Positions 8,462 to 17,140 of a stretch of 57,249 nt of DNA are shown here, one piece after another. Numbering within the stretch: position 1 is the stretch's first letter; each line of letters opens with the position of its first letter. The DNA comes from Bacteroides sp. OM05-12 (GTDB lineage: Bacteria; Bacteroidota; Bacteroidia; Bacteroidales; Bacteroidaceae). The stretch covers positions 1-57,249 of the forward strand of contig NZ_QSUN01000024.1 in the NCBI RefSeq assembly GCF_003438995.1. Direction: 5' to 3'. The notes beneath the pieces were generated by a model. It was not told the origin of the DNA and made no database searches. It worked only from the letters and a program-made list of their open reading frames with translations. Both the position numbers and the translations under genes were made by a program.

Positions 8462-9232
8462 TTAGGATAAAATGAAGCTATCTGCATCCTTCCAGACCGG
8501 GAATTTATCTCGAAAACTCTGCAAGGATTCGATATCTATTTCTACAGTCTGGATGTTTTCTTCCCCTTCTTTAAAGCTGGTCAGGCATCCGCCTTTGGCA
8601 TCCAATAACATGGATTTTCCGGGATAATCTAAATTGTTACCATCTTTACCGATCCGGTTCACTCCGCAAACATAACTTTGGTTTTCCATTGCACGAGCAT
8701 AGAGCAGTGTTTCCCAGACTTTGATACGCGGTGTCGGCCAGCTTGCTACTATTAACAATAAATCGTAAGAATTGTTTGTATTGCGGAGCCAGACCGGAAA
8801 GCGCAAATCATAACACACATTCAGGCAAATGTTCCATTCTTTATAATTAAAGATACATTTTTGCTCTCCCGCACTAAAATGTAGAGGCTCTTCTCCCATA
8901 CGAAACAAGTGGTGTTTATCATAATAAAATGATTCACCGGAAGGGGCAAGGAAGAATGCCCGATTATAATAAGTATTATTGTCAGAGGATATATAGCTCC
9001 CGGTAATAGCGAAGTTATATTCTTTAGCCCATTTCTTTAGAGTGGTAATGGTTGGCCCATCGACCGGTTCGGCCAAAATCCGGCTGTTCATGCTGAATCC
9101 CGTAGAAAACATTTCCGGGAGTACGACAATGTCTGTCGTATTCCGGAGCGTTTCTAACTTTTCATTTAATAGTTTTAAGTTTTCCTCCTTATTTTCCCAA
9201 ATGATATTTGTTTGAATAAGACTGATACGCAT
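8462..9232 (-). CDS. Omega-amidase, nitrilase superfamily (YafV/Nit2-like)
   Basis: The 256-residue carbon-nitrogen hydrolase has the Glu-Lys-Cys triad visible: E40 in VVLPEMFSTGFSM, K106 in YYDKHHLF and C140 in CLNVCYDLRFP. The TGFSM and YDLRFPVW signatures fit omega-amidases, which hydrolyse 2-oxoglutaramate or 2-oxosuccinamate to the oxoacid and ammonia, as part of glutamine transaminase or metabolite-repair pathways. Four bases separate it from the acyltransferase upstream, so both belong to one operon. Substrate is inferred from family only. Confidence 0.9.
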   Translation of the reverse strand: MRISLIQTNIIWENKEENLKLLNEKLETLRNTTDIVVLPEMFSTGFSMNSRILAEPVDGPTITTLKKWAKEYNFAITGSYISSDNNTYYNRAFFLAPSGESFYYDKHHLFRMGEEPLHFSAGEQKCIFNYKEWNICLNVCYDLRFPVWLRNTNNSYDLLLIVASWPTPRIKVWETLLYARAMENQSYVCGVNRIGKDGNNLDYPGKSMLLDAKGGCLTSFKEGEENIQTVEIDIESLQSFRDKFPVWKDADSFILS

Positions 9233-9236
9233 GATA

Positions 9237-9791
9237 TTAAATCTCTCCTGTCTGAAAGTTCTCGGGATGCTTTCCTGTGAACTGTTTAAAATAAGTTTTT
9301 ATTTCTTTTATATCTTCCTTATAGTCTCCGCTTGGGATGATTACTTTTCCTGCGGTTATAGTCTTTGTCTTATAGTCTATGCCAATAAGAACAATGGGAA
9401 TCTGAGCTTTTAAAGCGATATAATAAAATCCTCTTTTCCAGTTTGGATTTGGAGAACGCGTTCCTTCGGGAGTAATGGCAAGATGAAAGGTTTTACGTTT
9501 TTTTATTTCATTGGTTACAGCCTCTACTGTCGAAGTATTCTTGTCCCGGTTGACGGGTATCCCGCCCATTGCTTTTAATAAATAACCAAAAGGGAAAAAG
9601 AACCACTCTTTTTTCATCATAAAACCGGTTTCCCGTCCAATAGCTGCATAGAAAAGTTTACCTATAATAAAATCCCAATTACTGGTATGGGGAGCAGCAC
9701 AAATGATATACTTGTCATAGTCGGGTACGTTTACCACTGCTTTCCATCCCAGTAATTTATGATAGATAAAACTGCAAATTGCTTTTTTCAT
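9237..9791 (-). CDS. 1-acyl-glycerol-3-phosphate acyltransferase-like protein (PlsC family)
   Basis: The 184-residue protein has the PlsC-family HX4D motif HTSNWD (H35, D40) and the second motif PEGTRS (108-113), which binds the phosphate of the acyl acceptor. Near-N-terminal hydrophobic residues would hold it at the inner membrane. It is shorter than classical PlsC (about 240), matching the small Bacteroidota group of glycerol acyltransferases whose acceptor may be a lysophospholipid or an ornithine/glycine lipid. It sits in an operon between the 89-residue gene and the omega-amidase. Confidence 0.88.
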   Translation of the reverse strand: MKKAICSFIYHKLLGWKAVVNVPDYDKYIICAAPHTSNWDFIIGKLFYAAIGRETGFMMKKEWFFFPFGYLLKAMGGIPVNRDKNTSTVEAVTNEIKKRKTFHLAITPEGTRSPNPNWKRGFYYIALKAQIPIVLIGIDYKTKTITAGKVIIPSGDYKEDIKEIKTYFKQFTGKHPENFQTGEI

Positions 9792-9812
9792 GTAATAATG
9801 TGTAAGTTCAAC

Positions 9813-10082
9813 TTAGTTCAGCTTTGCAATTTCATCAATGATTGCGTTTACCTGATTATTAAAATCTACACGGAGTTTCTTGTAAAAACCTTTTGTGTTC
9901 CCCGGTTCCGTGTGGCTTATGCGGCTTATAAACTCATCTTGCATGATAAGGATTTTGCCCATTAATTCATCAGCTTTTGTTTTATCTGTTCCGGGAACGT
10001 ATAGGCAGTTTACTAAACATTCTGTAAATAACTCTCCTGCAATATAATTAACTGTTTTTTTGAGCTGTCTTCTGTTTGCCAT
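9813..10082 (-). CDS. Conserved Bacteroidota hypothetical protein, 89 aa
   Basis: I know no function for this short, basic, helical, cytoplasmic protein. Visible features are a KKTVNYIAGELFTEC segment and a DEIAKLN C-terminus, with no membrane helix. It is the first gene of a three-gene operon with the acyltransferase (21-base gap) and the omega-amidase. A -7-like TATCTTTA lies at 10121-10128 on the minus strand. Confidence 0.75.
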   Translation of the reverse strand: MANRRQLKKTVNYIAGELFTECLVNCLYVPGTDKTKADELMGKILIMQDEFISRISHTEPGNTKGFYKKLRVDFNNQVNAIIDEIAKLN

Positions 10083-10189
10083 AATCGTAAAATTTAAATT
10101 AATAACTATTTAATTCTCGGTAAAGATAAAAAGTTTATTTAAGTATATGGCTATTTTAAGGGAAATTATTGTATTGAATAAATAATTGA

Positions 10190-10197
10190 TACTTTTG
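10190..10197 (+). promoter_or_regulatory. -7 box for the RND efflux operon
   Basis: TACTTTTG matches TAnnTTTG, with an AT-rich TTATTG about 18 bases upstream as a possible -33. The predicted transcript would have a leader of about 230 bases before the adaptor ATG, unusually long for this window. The divergent 89-residue gene starts on the other side of the same 354-base intergenic region. Confidence 0.5.
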
Positions 10198-10269
10198 CAC
10201 CTCGATAAATTTCGGGTATGATTATGGTTGTCTATAATGATATTATCAGGAATGGTTTTCATACCGTTG

Positions 10270-10288
10270 TTGTAGAATATTTCTACAA
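10270..10288. promoter_or_regulatory. 19-bp palindrome in the RND operon leader (candidate operator)
   Basis: TTGTAGAA-TAT-TTCTACAA has perfect 8-base arms around a 3-base centre. It lies about 70 bases downstream of the predicted transcription start and 148 bases before the adaptor ATG. The size and symmetry suit a dimeric repressor of the TetR or MarR type, but no such regulator gene is adjacent. It could also form an RNA stem. Confidence 0.45.
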
Positions 10289-10436
10289 GTTGCGATACAT
10301 TTCCACATTATATTTGTTATACAACAATGATGTAGTGTATTGATTATTAGTATACAAATAAATATTAACGGATTTTGGTACATGCTTTGTAAATCAATAG
10401 AGAGTATATGGTTAATTTAAATAATTTATTATACAT

Positions 10437-11627
10437 ATGAGAAAGTTCTTTTCAAATAGAGACATGCGACAGTACAGAAATAGATTGACTATTACCATTG
10501 TGAGCATAGCTCTTATCATTGGTCTTTATTATATTATCAACCGTCCGCGTAAACCTGCGCCGGATTTGCCGACTGTTGTTGTTGAACCCGTTGAACGTGA
10601 CGACGTGGAGATTTACGGGGAGTATGTAGGTCGTATTCGTGCCCAGCAATTTGTGGAAGTGCGTGCGCGTGTGGAAGGCTATCTGGAAAATATGCTTTTT
10701 GAAGAAGGTACTTATGTTAATAAGAATCAGGTACTTTTTGTGATTAATCAGGATTTATATCGTGCCAAAGCCGATAAAGTTCGCGCCCAGTTGAAGAAAG
10801 ATGAAGCACAGGCATTGAAGGCTAAGAGAGATTTGGAGCGCATCCGGCCGCTTTATGAACAAAATGCTGCCAGCCAGCTTGATTTGGATAACGCTATTGC
10901 CGCTTATGAAAGCTCTACGGCGGCAGTTGCCATGAGTGAGGCTGACTTGGCGCAGGCCGAGTTGGAATTAGGATATACAATCGTACGTTCACCCCTGTCC
11001 GGGCATATCAGTGAACGTAATGTCGATTTAGGTACGTTGGTAGGTCCCGGCGGGAAGTCTTTGTTGGCGACGATCGTTAAAAGTGATACCGTGCTGGTCG
11101 ATTTCAGCATGACGGCATTGGATTATTTGAAAAGTAAAGAACGTAATATCAATCTCGGTCAGCGTGACTCTACCCGTTCCTGGCAACCGAATATTTCTAT
11201 TACACTTGCTGATAATACGGTGTATCCGTTCAAAGGTTATGTGGATTTTGCAGAACCTCAGGTAGATCCACAGACAGGAACATTCTCTGTACGTGCCGAA
11301 ATGCCTAATCCGAAACATGTATTATTGCCGGGGCAGTTTACGAAGGTAAAACTGTTGCTGGATGTACGTGAAGATGCAACGGTAGTTCCTCAAAAAGCGG
11401 TAACCATTGAAAAGGGTGGAGCTTATATTTATGTAGTAAGGAGAGATACTACCGTGGAAAGGCGTTTTATAGAATTAGGACCTGAATTTGAGAATAAATT
11501 GGTCGTAGAGCGTGGATTGGAGGCAGGAGAAGATGTAGTGGTAGAGGGTATTCATAAGTTAGCTCCCGGTATGAAAGTTAGAATCGTGCAGGAGATGGCA
11601 GCTACCGAGAATGAGAAAAAGAAATAG
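10437..11627 (+). CDS. RND efflux periplasmic adaptor (membrane fusion protein)
   Basis: The 396-residue AcrA/MexA-type adaptor has an N-terminal membrane anchor at residues 17-34 rather than a lipobox. The lipoyl/barrel-sandwich half-motifs include VEVRARVEGYLENMLFEEG. A long coiled-coil hairpin spans about residues 115-175 (KADKVRAQLKKDEAQAL to SEADLAQAELELG). The C-terminal beta-barrel ends with charged residues. It would bridge the inner-membrane pump and the outer-membrane channel. The pump gene follows after only 3 bases. The substrate range cannot be read from sequence. Confidence 0.96.
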   Translation: MRKFFSNRDMRQYRNRLTITIVSIALIIGLYYIINRPRKPAPDLPTVVVEPVERDDVEIYGEYVGRIRAQQFVEVRARVEGYLENMLFEEGTYVNKNQVLFVINQDLYRAKADKVRAQLKKDEAQALKAKRDLERIRPLYEQNAASQLDLDNAIAAYESSTAAVAMSEADLAQAELELGYTIVRSPLSGHISERNVDLGTLVGPGGKSLLATIVKSDTVLVDFSMTALDYLKSKERNINLGQRDSTRSWQPNISITLADNTVYPFKGYVDFAEPQVDPQTGTFSVRAEMPNPKHVLLPGQFTKVKLLLDVREDATVVPQKAVTIEKGGAYIYVVRRDTTVERRFIELGPEFENKLVVERGLEAGEDVVVEGIHKLAPGMKVRIVQEMAATENEKKK

Positions 11628-11630
11628 TGT

Positions 11631-14600
11631 ATGAAAGTTAGTTTTTTTATAGATAGACCGGTTTTTTCGGCGGTTATTTCCATTGTAATTGTTATTGTAG
11701 GTATCATCGGATTGACAATGCTGCCTATTGACCAATATCCGCAGATTACTCCGCCTGTAGTAAAGATAAGTGCGTCATATCCGGGTGCAAGTGCGTTGAC
11801 TGTTTCACAAGCGGTGGCTACACCTATCGAACAGGAGTTGAACGGTACGCCCGGTATGCTTTATATGGAGTCGAGCAGTTCTAACTCCGGAGGTTTTTCG
11901 GCTACTGTTACTTTTGATATTTCGGCAGATGCCGACCTTGCGGCTGTGGAAATACAGAATCGTGTGAAGTTGGCAGAATCCCGTTTACCTGCAGAAGTGA
12001 TACAAAATGGAATTTCGGTAGAGAAACAGTCGGCCAGTCAGTTGATGACGCTTTGTTTAACGTCTAATGATCCGAAGTTTGACGAAATCTATTTGAGTAA
12101 TTTTGCAACGATAAATGTGCTTGATGTGATTCGTCGTATTCCCGGAGTGGGGCGCGTCTCCAACATCGGTAGCCGTTACTATGCCATGCAGATTTGGGTA
12201 CAACCTGATAAACTGGCGAATTTCGGTTTGACTGTTCAGGATATACAGAATGCACTGAAAGATCAGAACCGTGAATCGGCTGCGGGTGTGTTGGGACAGC
12301 AACCGGTGAAAGGTTTGGATATAACCATTCCTATTATAACGCAAGGACGTCTCTCCACCGTCGGACAGTTTGAAGAGATTGTGATAAGGGCTAATAAAGA
12401 CGGTTCTATTATCCGTTTGCGTGATGTTGCCCGTATTTCTCTGGAAGCATCTTCTTATAATACGGAGAGTGGCATTAACGGGGAGAATGCTGCGGTCTTG
12501 GGTATTTTTATGCTTCCCGGTGCAAATGCGATAGAGGTAGCACAACGTGTGAAAGATGCAATGAAAGAGATAAGCAAGAATTTCCCCGACGGGTTGAGCT
12601 ATGAGATTCCGTTTGATATGACTACCTATATTTCCGAGTCTATCCATGAAGTTTATAAAACTTTGTTCGAGGCTCTGTTTCTGGTCGTATTGGTCGTATT
12701 TCTTTCCTTGCAAAGTTGGCGTGCAACATTGATTCCTATTGTTGCCGTACCTATTTCATTGATCGGAACGTTCGGCTTTATGTTGATTTTCGGTTTCTCT
12801 TTGAATATTCTCACATTATTGGGATTGATTCTTGCCATTGGTATCGTGGTAGATGATGCCATTGTTGTGGTAGAGAATGTGGAACGTATTATGGAAGAAG
12901 AAAAATTGGGGGCTTATGAGGCGACAAAGAAAGCGATGAACGGATTGGCAAGTGCATTGATTGCCACTTCTTTGGTCTTGGCTGCCGTATTTGTTCCTGT
13001 TAGTTTTTTAGGAGGTATTACAGGGCAGCTTTATCGCCAGTTTACTGTTACTATCGTAGTGTCTGTGCTCATATCCACGGTGGTTGCATTAACTTTAAGT
13101 CCTGTTATGTGTTCGTTGATATTAAAACCTTCTGACGGGAAAAGGAAGAATATCGTTTTTCGTAAAATAAATGAATGGTTAAGTATCGGAAACAATAAAT
13201 ATGTAGCTGCTATTCGTAAGATAGTAAAGCATCCCCGTAGAATATTGAGCGGCTTTGGGCTCATGTTGATTCTTATTCTGTTAGTCAACCGCTTGATACC
13301 GACAAGTTTCATGCCGATAGAAGATCAGGGATATTTCAAGGTAGAGTTGGAATTGCCTGAAGGGGCTACTTTGGAACGCAGTCGTATTGTGACGGAGAGA
13401 GCCATTGCTTATCTGATGGAGAATCCGATGGTGGAATATGTGCAGAATGTGACCGGTAGTAGTCCCCGGGTGGGAAGTAATCAGGCACGCAGCGAACTGA
13501 CTGTTATTTTGAAACCGTGGGAGGAACGTCAGGATGTTTCTTTGGAAGAGATTATGAAGCAGGTGGAAAAAGACTTGAAAGAATATCCGGAATGTAAGGT
13601 TTATCTTTCCACTCCTCCGGTCATACCGGGATTGGGTTCTTCCGGCGGGTTTGAAATGCAACTTGAGGCGAGGGGAGATGCTACATTCGATAATTTGGTA
13701 CAGGCGGTAGATACATTGATGTATTATGCATCTGAACATAAAGAACTGGCAGGACTTTCTTCTTCGTTGCAAGCTGATATACCACAGCTTTATTTTGATG
13801 TGGATAGGGATAAGGTAAAACTGCTTGGAGTGCCTTTGGCGGATGTCTTTTCTACGATGAAAGCTTATACCGGTTCGGTTTACGTGAATGATTTTAATAT
13901 GTTCAATAGAATATATAAGGTGTATATACAGGCAGAAGCCCCTTATCGTGAACATAAAGATAACATTAACCTCTTCTTTGTAAAAGGAGCGGATGGAGCT
14001 ATGATTCCATTGACTTCTTTGGGAAATGCTTCTTACACCACCGGTCCGGGTAGCATTAAGCGGTTCAATATGTTTACGGCTGCGGTGATTCGAGGTTCTG
14101 CGGCACAGGGATATAGTTCTGGACAGGCGATGGAAATCATGGAGAATATTGTTCGTGAGCATCTTCCTGAAAATATAGACTTGGAATGGAGCGGATTGTC
14201 TTATCAAGAGAAACAGGCAGGTGGCCGTACCGGTATTGTTATGGCATTGGTGTTCCTTTTTGTATTTCTATTCCTTGCCGCGCAATATGAGAGTTGGATG
14301 GTTCCGATTGCAGTGTTGCTTTCTCTGCCCGTAGCCGCTTTTGGCGCTTATCTCGGAATCTGGATATGTGGATTGGAAAATGATATTTATTTTCAGATAG
14401 GTTTGGTTATGTTGATGGGATTGGCTGCCAAGAATGCTATCCTGATTGTTGAATTTGCCAAAGAAGAAGTCGATAAAGGGGGAGATTTGGTTCAGTCGGC
14501 CGTACATGCGGCTCAACTCCGTTTTCGTCCTATCCTGATGACCTCGCTTGCTTTTGTGCTTGGTATGTTGCCGATGGTAATAGCAAGCGGACCGGGCGCT

Positions 14601-14741
14601 GCAAGCAGGCAGGCTATTGGTACCGGAGTATTCTTCGGAATGATATTTGCCATCGTGTTCGGTATTATATTGGTTCCGTTCTTTTTTGTATTGATTTACA
14701 AGGCAAAAAATAAAGCGAAAGTTAAGCTAAAAAGAAAGTAA
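11631..14741 (+). CDS. RND multidrug efflux permease, HAE1/AcrB family
   Basis: The 1036-residue proton-driven inner-membrane pump has the usual two repeats of six transmembrane helices and large periplasmic loops. The proton-relay residues are present: D408-D409 in GIVVDDAIVVVENVER and K934 in GLAAKNAILIVEFAKEE. The N-terminus MKVSFFIDRPVFSAV and the signature LTMLPIDQYPQITPP match HAE-1 pumps that export hydrophobic drugs, detergents or bile acids. Drug class is an inference. Translation is coupled tightly to the adaptor (3-base gap) and to the outer-membrane channel (1-base gap). Confidence 0.97.
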   Translation: MKVSFFIDRPVFSAVISIVIVIVGIIGLTMLPIDQYPQITPPVVKISASYPGASALTVSQAVATPIEQELNGTPGMLYMESSSSNSGGFSATVTFDISADADLAAVEIQNRVKLAESRLPAEVIQNGISVEKQSASQLMTLCLTSNDPKFDEIYLSNFATINVLDVIRRIPGVGRVSNIGSRYYAMQIWVQPDKLANFGLTVQDIQNALKDQNRESAAGVLGQQPVKGLDITIPIITQGRLSTVGQFEEIVIRANKDGSIIRLRDVARISLEASSYNTESGINGENAAVLGIFMLPGANAIEVAQRVKDAMKEISKNFPDGLSYEIPFDMTTYISESIHEVYKTLFEALFLVVLVVFLSLQSWRATLIPIVAVPISLIGTFGFMLIFGFSLNILTLLGLILAIGIVVDDAIVVVENVERIMEEEKLGAYEATKKAMNGLASALIATSLVLAAVFVPVSFLGGITGQLYRQFTVTIVVSVLISTVVALTLSPVMCSLILKPSDGKRKNIVFRKINEWLSIGNNKYVAAIRKIVKHPRRILSGFGLMLILILLVNRLIPTSFMPIEDQGYFKVELELPEGATLERSRIVTERAIAYLMENPMVEYVQNVTGSSPRVGSNQARSELTVILKPWEERQDVSLEEIMKQVEKDLKEYPECKVYLSTPPVIPGLGSSGGFEMQLEARGDATFDNLVQAVDTLMYYASEHKELAGLSSSLQADIPQLYFDVDRDKVKLLGVPLADVFSTMKAYTGSVYVNDFNMFNRIYKVYIQAEAPYREHKDNINLFFVKGADGAMIPLTSLGNASYTTGPGSIKRFNMFTAAVIRGSAAQGYSSGQAMEIMENIVREHLPENIDLEWSGLSYQEKQAGGRTGIVMALVFLFVFLFLAAQYESWMVPIAVLLSLPVAAFGAYLGIWICGLENDIYFQIGLVMLMGLAAKNAILIVEFAKEEVDKGGDLVQSAVHAAQLRFRPILMTSLAFVLGMLPMVIASGPGAASRQAIGTGVFFGMIFAIVFGIILVPFFFVLIYKAKNKAKVKLKRK

Positions 14742-14742
14742 T

Positions 14743-16131
14743 ATGAAGCAAAGAATAAAGAATTATATAATAACAGGTTTATGTTTGTTGTTCGGATTGC
14801 TGGCTGGTTCGTGCAAAATAGGGAAAAGCTATGTGCGGCCTTCTTTGAATCTTCCGGAACAAATAGCCGGACAACAGGATACATTGACATTTGCCGATAA
14901 GAAATGGTGGGAAATCTATACGGATGTTACCCTTCAAAACTTAATAATGAAGTCTTTGGAACATAACAAAGATATGTTGATTGCAGCTGCGCGTGTAAAA
15001 GAAATGGCAGCCCAGAAACGTATTAAGGTGGCTAACCTTTTGCCGCAGATAAACGGAACTGTCAATGGAGAACGGGAATGGGAAAATCACGGGGGAGATA
15101 ATGCAAAGAAAAATGATACGTTTGAAGGGCAGTTCCTCTTTTCTTGGGAACTGGATCTTTGGGGTAATCTCCGTTGGGCAAAGGATGCTTCGGTGGCGGA
15201 GTATTTGAGTACAGTGGAAGCACAACGTGCTTTGCGTATGACAATCGTATCCGAAGTGGCACAGGCATATTATGAGCTGGTGGCTCTTGATAATGAGTTG
15301 TCTATTGTAAAACAGACGCTGGAAGCCCGCAAAGAGGGAGTACATCTTGCCAAGTTACGTTTTGAGGGGGGATTGACTTCTGAAACTTCGTATCAGCAGG
15401 CACAAGTCGAGTTGGCACGTACCGCCACGTTGATTCCGGACTTGGAGCGTAAGATATCTCTAAAAGAAAACGATATAGCTTTTTTAGCGGGTGAGTATCC
15501 GAATAAGATAAAACGAAGTCTGTTGTTGCAAGAGTTTAATTTTCCGGACTCCCTGCCTGTGGGTATGCCTTCGGAACTGTTGGAACGCAGGCCGGATATT
15601 CGTCAGGCAGAACAACTGCTTGTTGCAGCCAATGCCGAAGTAGGAGTGGCGTTTACAAATATGTTTCCCCGTATTTCACTGACAGGAAAATACGGTTTGG
15701 AAAGTACCGACCTATCGGATTTCTTAAAGTCACCTTATGGGCTGTTGAATGGTACTTTATTGACGCCTATTTTTGCCATGGGTAAGAACAGGGCTATGCT
15801 GAAAGCAAAAAAGGCTGCTTATGAGCAGGAGGTTTATCGTTATGAAAAATCTGTTCTTTCTGCATTTAAGGAAGTGAAGAATGCGATTGTGGATTTCAAT
15901 AAGATAAAAGAAGTCTATGATGCTAAACTGAGGTTGGAACGTGCAGCTAAAAGTTATGTGGAATTGGCACAGTTGCAGTATATCAACGGGGTGATTAATT
16001 ATCTCGATGTTCTTGATGCTCAGCGTGGTTACTTTGATGCACAAATTGGTTTGAGCAATGCCATACGTGATGAGTTGATTGCTGTTGTGCAGTTGTATAA
16101 AGCCTTAGGGGGAGGATGGCAAATTAATTAG
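14743..16131 (+). CDS. Outer-membrane efflux lipoprotein, TolC/NodT family
   Basis: The 462-residue outer-membrane factor has a lipoprotein signal with lipobox AGSC (C24). Two OEP repeats form the alpha-helical barrel. Family motifs include PQINGTVNGEREW (about residue 100), LLERRPDIRQAEQLL (about 280) and INYLDVLDAQRGY near the C-terminus. It completes the tripartite RND system and starts one base after the pump stop. Downstream lies the module-B repeat, which could terminate the operon. Confidence 0.96.
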   Translation: MKQRIKNYIITGLCLLFGLLAGSCKIGKSYVRPSLNLPEQIAGQQDTLTFADKKWWEIYTDVTLQNLIMKSLEHNKDMLIAAARVKEMAAQKRIKVANLLPQINGTVNGEREWENHGGDNAKKNDTFEGQFLFSWELDLWGNLRWAKDASVAEYLSTVEAQRALRMTIVSEVAQAYYELVALDNELSIVKQTLEARKEGVHLAKLRFEGGLTSETSYQQAQVELARTATLIPDLERKISLKENDIAFLAGEYPNKIKRSLLLQEFNFPDSLPVGMPSELLERRPDIRQAEQLLVAANAEVGVAFTNMFPRISLTGKYGLESTDLSDFLKSPYGLLNGTLLTPIFAMGKNRAMLKAKKAAYEQEVYRYEKSVLSAFKEVKNAIVDFNKIKEVYDAKLRLERAAKSYVELAQLQYINGVINYLDVLDAQRGYFDAQIGLSNAIRDELIAVVQLYKALGGGWQIN

Positions 16132-16151
16132 AACAGACTACTATATTTATA

Positions 16152-16315
16152 CATACGGTCGATTGTCTGCAAACGATAGGAGTTTGTAATCAATCGACCG
16201 TATGTTTGTTTACAAACGTCCTGATGTTTTTTTTAATCAACCTGATGTTTTTTTAAATCACCAAGGTGTTTTTTAAAATCATCGGGATGTTTTTTTTTAT
16301 CAATCGGCTTGGGAT
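16152..16315. repeat. Intergenic hairpin repeat module B, copy 2
   Basis: Perfect 14-base arms CATACGGTCGATTG (16152-16165) and CAATCGACCGTATG (16191-16204) surround the inner stem CAAAC-GATAGGA-GTTTG (16170-16186). A run of about 20-base units follows, each a tiny palindrome and a T run: CCTGATGTTTTT, AACCTGATGTTTTT, CACCAAGGTGTTTTT, CATCGGGATGTTTTT. It directly follows the RND operon and could be its terminator. Confidence 0.85.
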
Positions 16316-16368
16316 AAATGCTGCATTTTGCTGACATAAATACCTGTTAAAACAGAATTATTCTAATT

Positions 16369-16590
16369 CATCCTTCAATCCTTCAGTTTCTGAATACTCT
16401 ATTTGATTATCAGTGGGTTATCCTGAATCTTTATCGTGGAAAAGATTCAGCCGATAAAACAGATAGTCCCGATATTTTCTGTCGAAGACTATCCCGCTGT
16501 GGAATTTCATCTTTCAGCTTTTTCTCGAATCATTCAGCCTAATAAACTAATTATCAGAATGAAGTTAATGAAACTGAAGGATGAAACTCA
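16369..16590. repeat. Intergenic repeat module A, copy 2 (inverted relative to copy 1)
   Basis: Perfect outer arms ATCCTTCAGTTTC (16378-16390) and GAAACTGAAGGAT (16570-16582) enclose a partial GTTATCCTGAATC / GATTCAG stem. The right edge AAACTGAAGGATGAAAC is the exact reverse complement of 111-127. Together with the preceding module it fills the 476-base gene-free gap. Confidence 0.75.
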
Positions 16591-16607
16591 TGGTCGGTAA
16601 TCGTAAA

Positions 16608-16889
16608 TCAGAACGTTTCAATGCTCAATTCTTGGGCTAATAAGCCTTCTATCTCTTTGCCGAATGTTTTAAAATGCTCTGATGCAGCGTGAATAGCCAT
16701 CGCTCTTTTATCCTTGTATTCTTCGTAGAAGATGAACATAGTGGGACGTTCCGGACATTGATAGAGTGTGTAACTGATGTTACCTTCTTCTGCTCTGGTA
16801 GCTTCAATTAGTTTTTCAGCTTTGGCAATAAACTCTTTTTCCTTTCCTTCAAGCACTTCTGCTCGTGCTACAATCGTTTTCTTTTCCAT
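16608..16889 (-). CDS. Putative quinol monooxygenase/ABM-domain protein
   Basis: The 93-residue dimeric alpha-beta barrel protein belongs to the antibiotic-biosynthesis-monooxygenase (YgiN-like) family. It shows the typical start TIVARAEVLEGKEKEF, EEGNISYTLYQCPERP and FIFYEEYKDKRAMAIHAASEHF. Members oxidise quinols or small aromatics or act in stress response, and the substrate is not predictable. It is monocistronic with a -7 box at 16920-16927. Confidence 0.9.
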   Translation of the reverse strand: MEKKTIVARAEVLEGKEKEFIAKAEKLIEATRAEEGNISYTLYQCPERPTMFIFYEEYKDKRAMAIHAASEHFKTFGKEIEGLLAQELSIETF

Positions 16890-16919
16890 ATTCTTTTATT
16901 TTTAATACCTAAATCTCTG

Positions 16920-16927
16920 CAAAGATA
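16920..16927 (-). promoter_or_regulatory. -7 box for the ABM-domain gene
   Basis: TATCTTTG on the minus strand is an exact consensus match about 31 bases before the ATG. Confidence 0.55.
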
Positions 16928-17140
16928 CATCGTATATGTCAGGTCTGTTTCACTTTTGGCTTTAAATTTTCATTAAGTTCGAATAAATGCTAACTGCACT
17001 TTACAAATAGCTGTCAAATAGGTGATATTAAATTAAAAAGTGTAGTTTTAAACTTGAATCGTTTTCATATATCAGAAAAAAAAACGAAATTTGCGTCCTT
17101 AAAATAAAAATTACTAACACCTTTAATATATTTAAGTAAA

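Noticed and set aside
13281..14207. Long minus-strand frame inside the RND pump gene
   Set aside because: Antisense shadow of a strongly conserved pump; its translation is rich in His/Arg/Ile with no motif.
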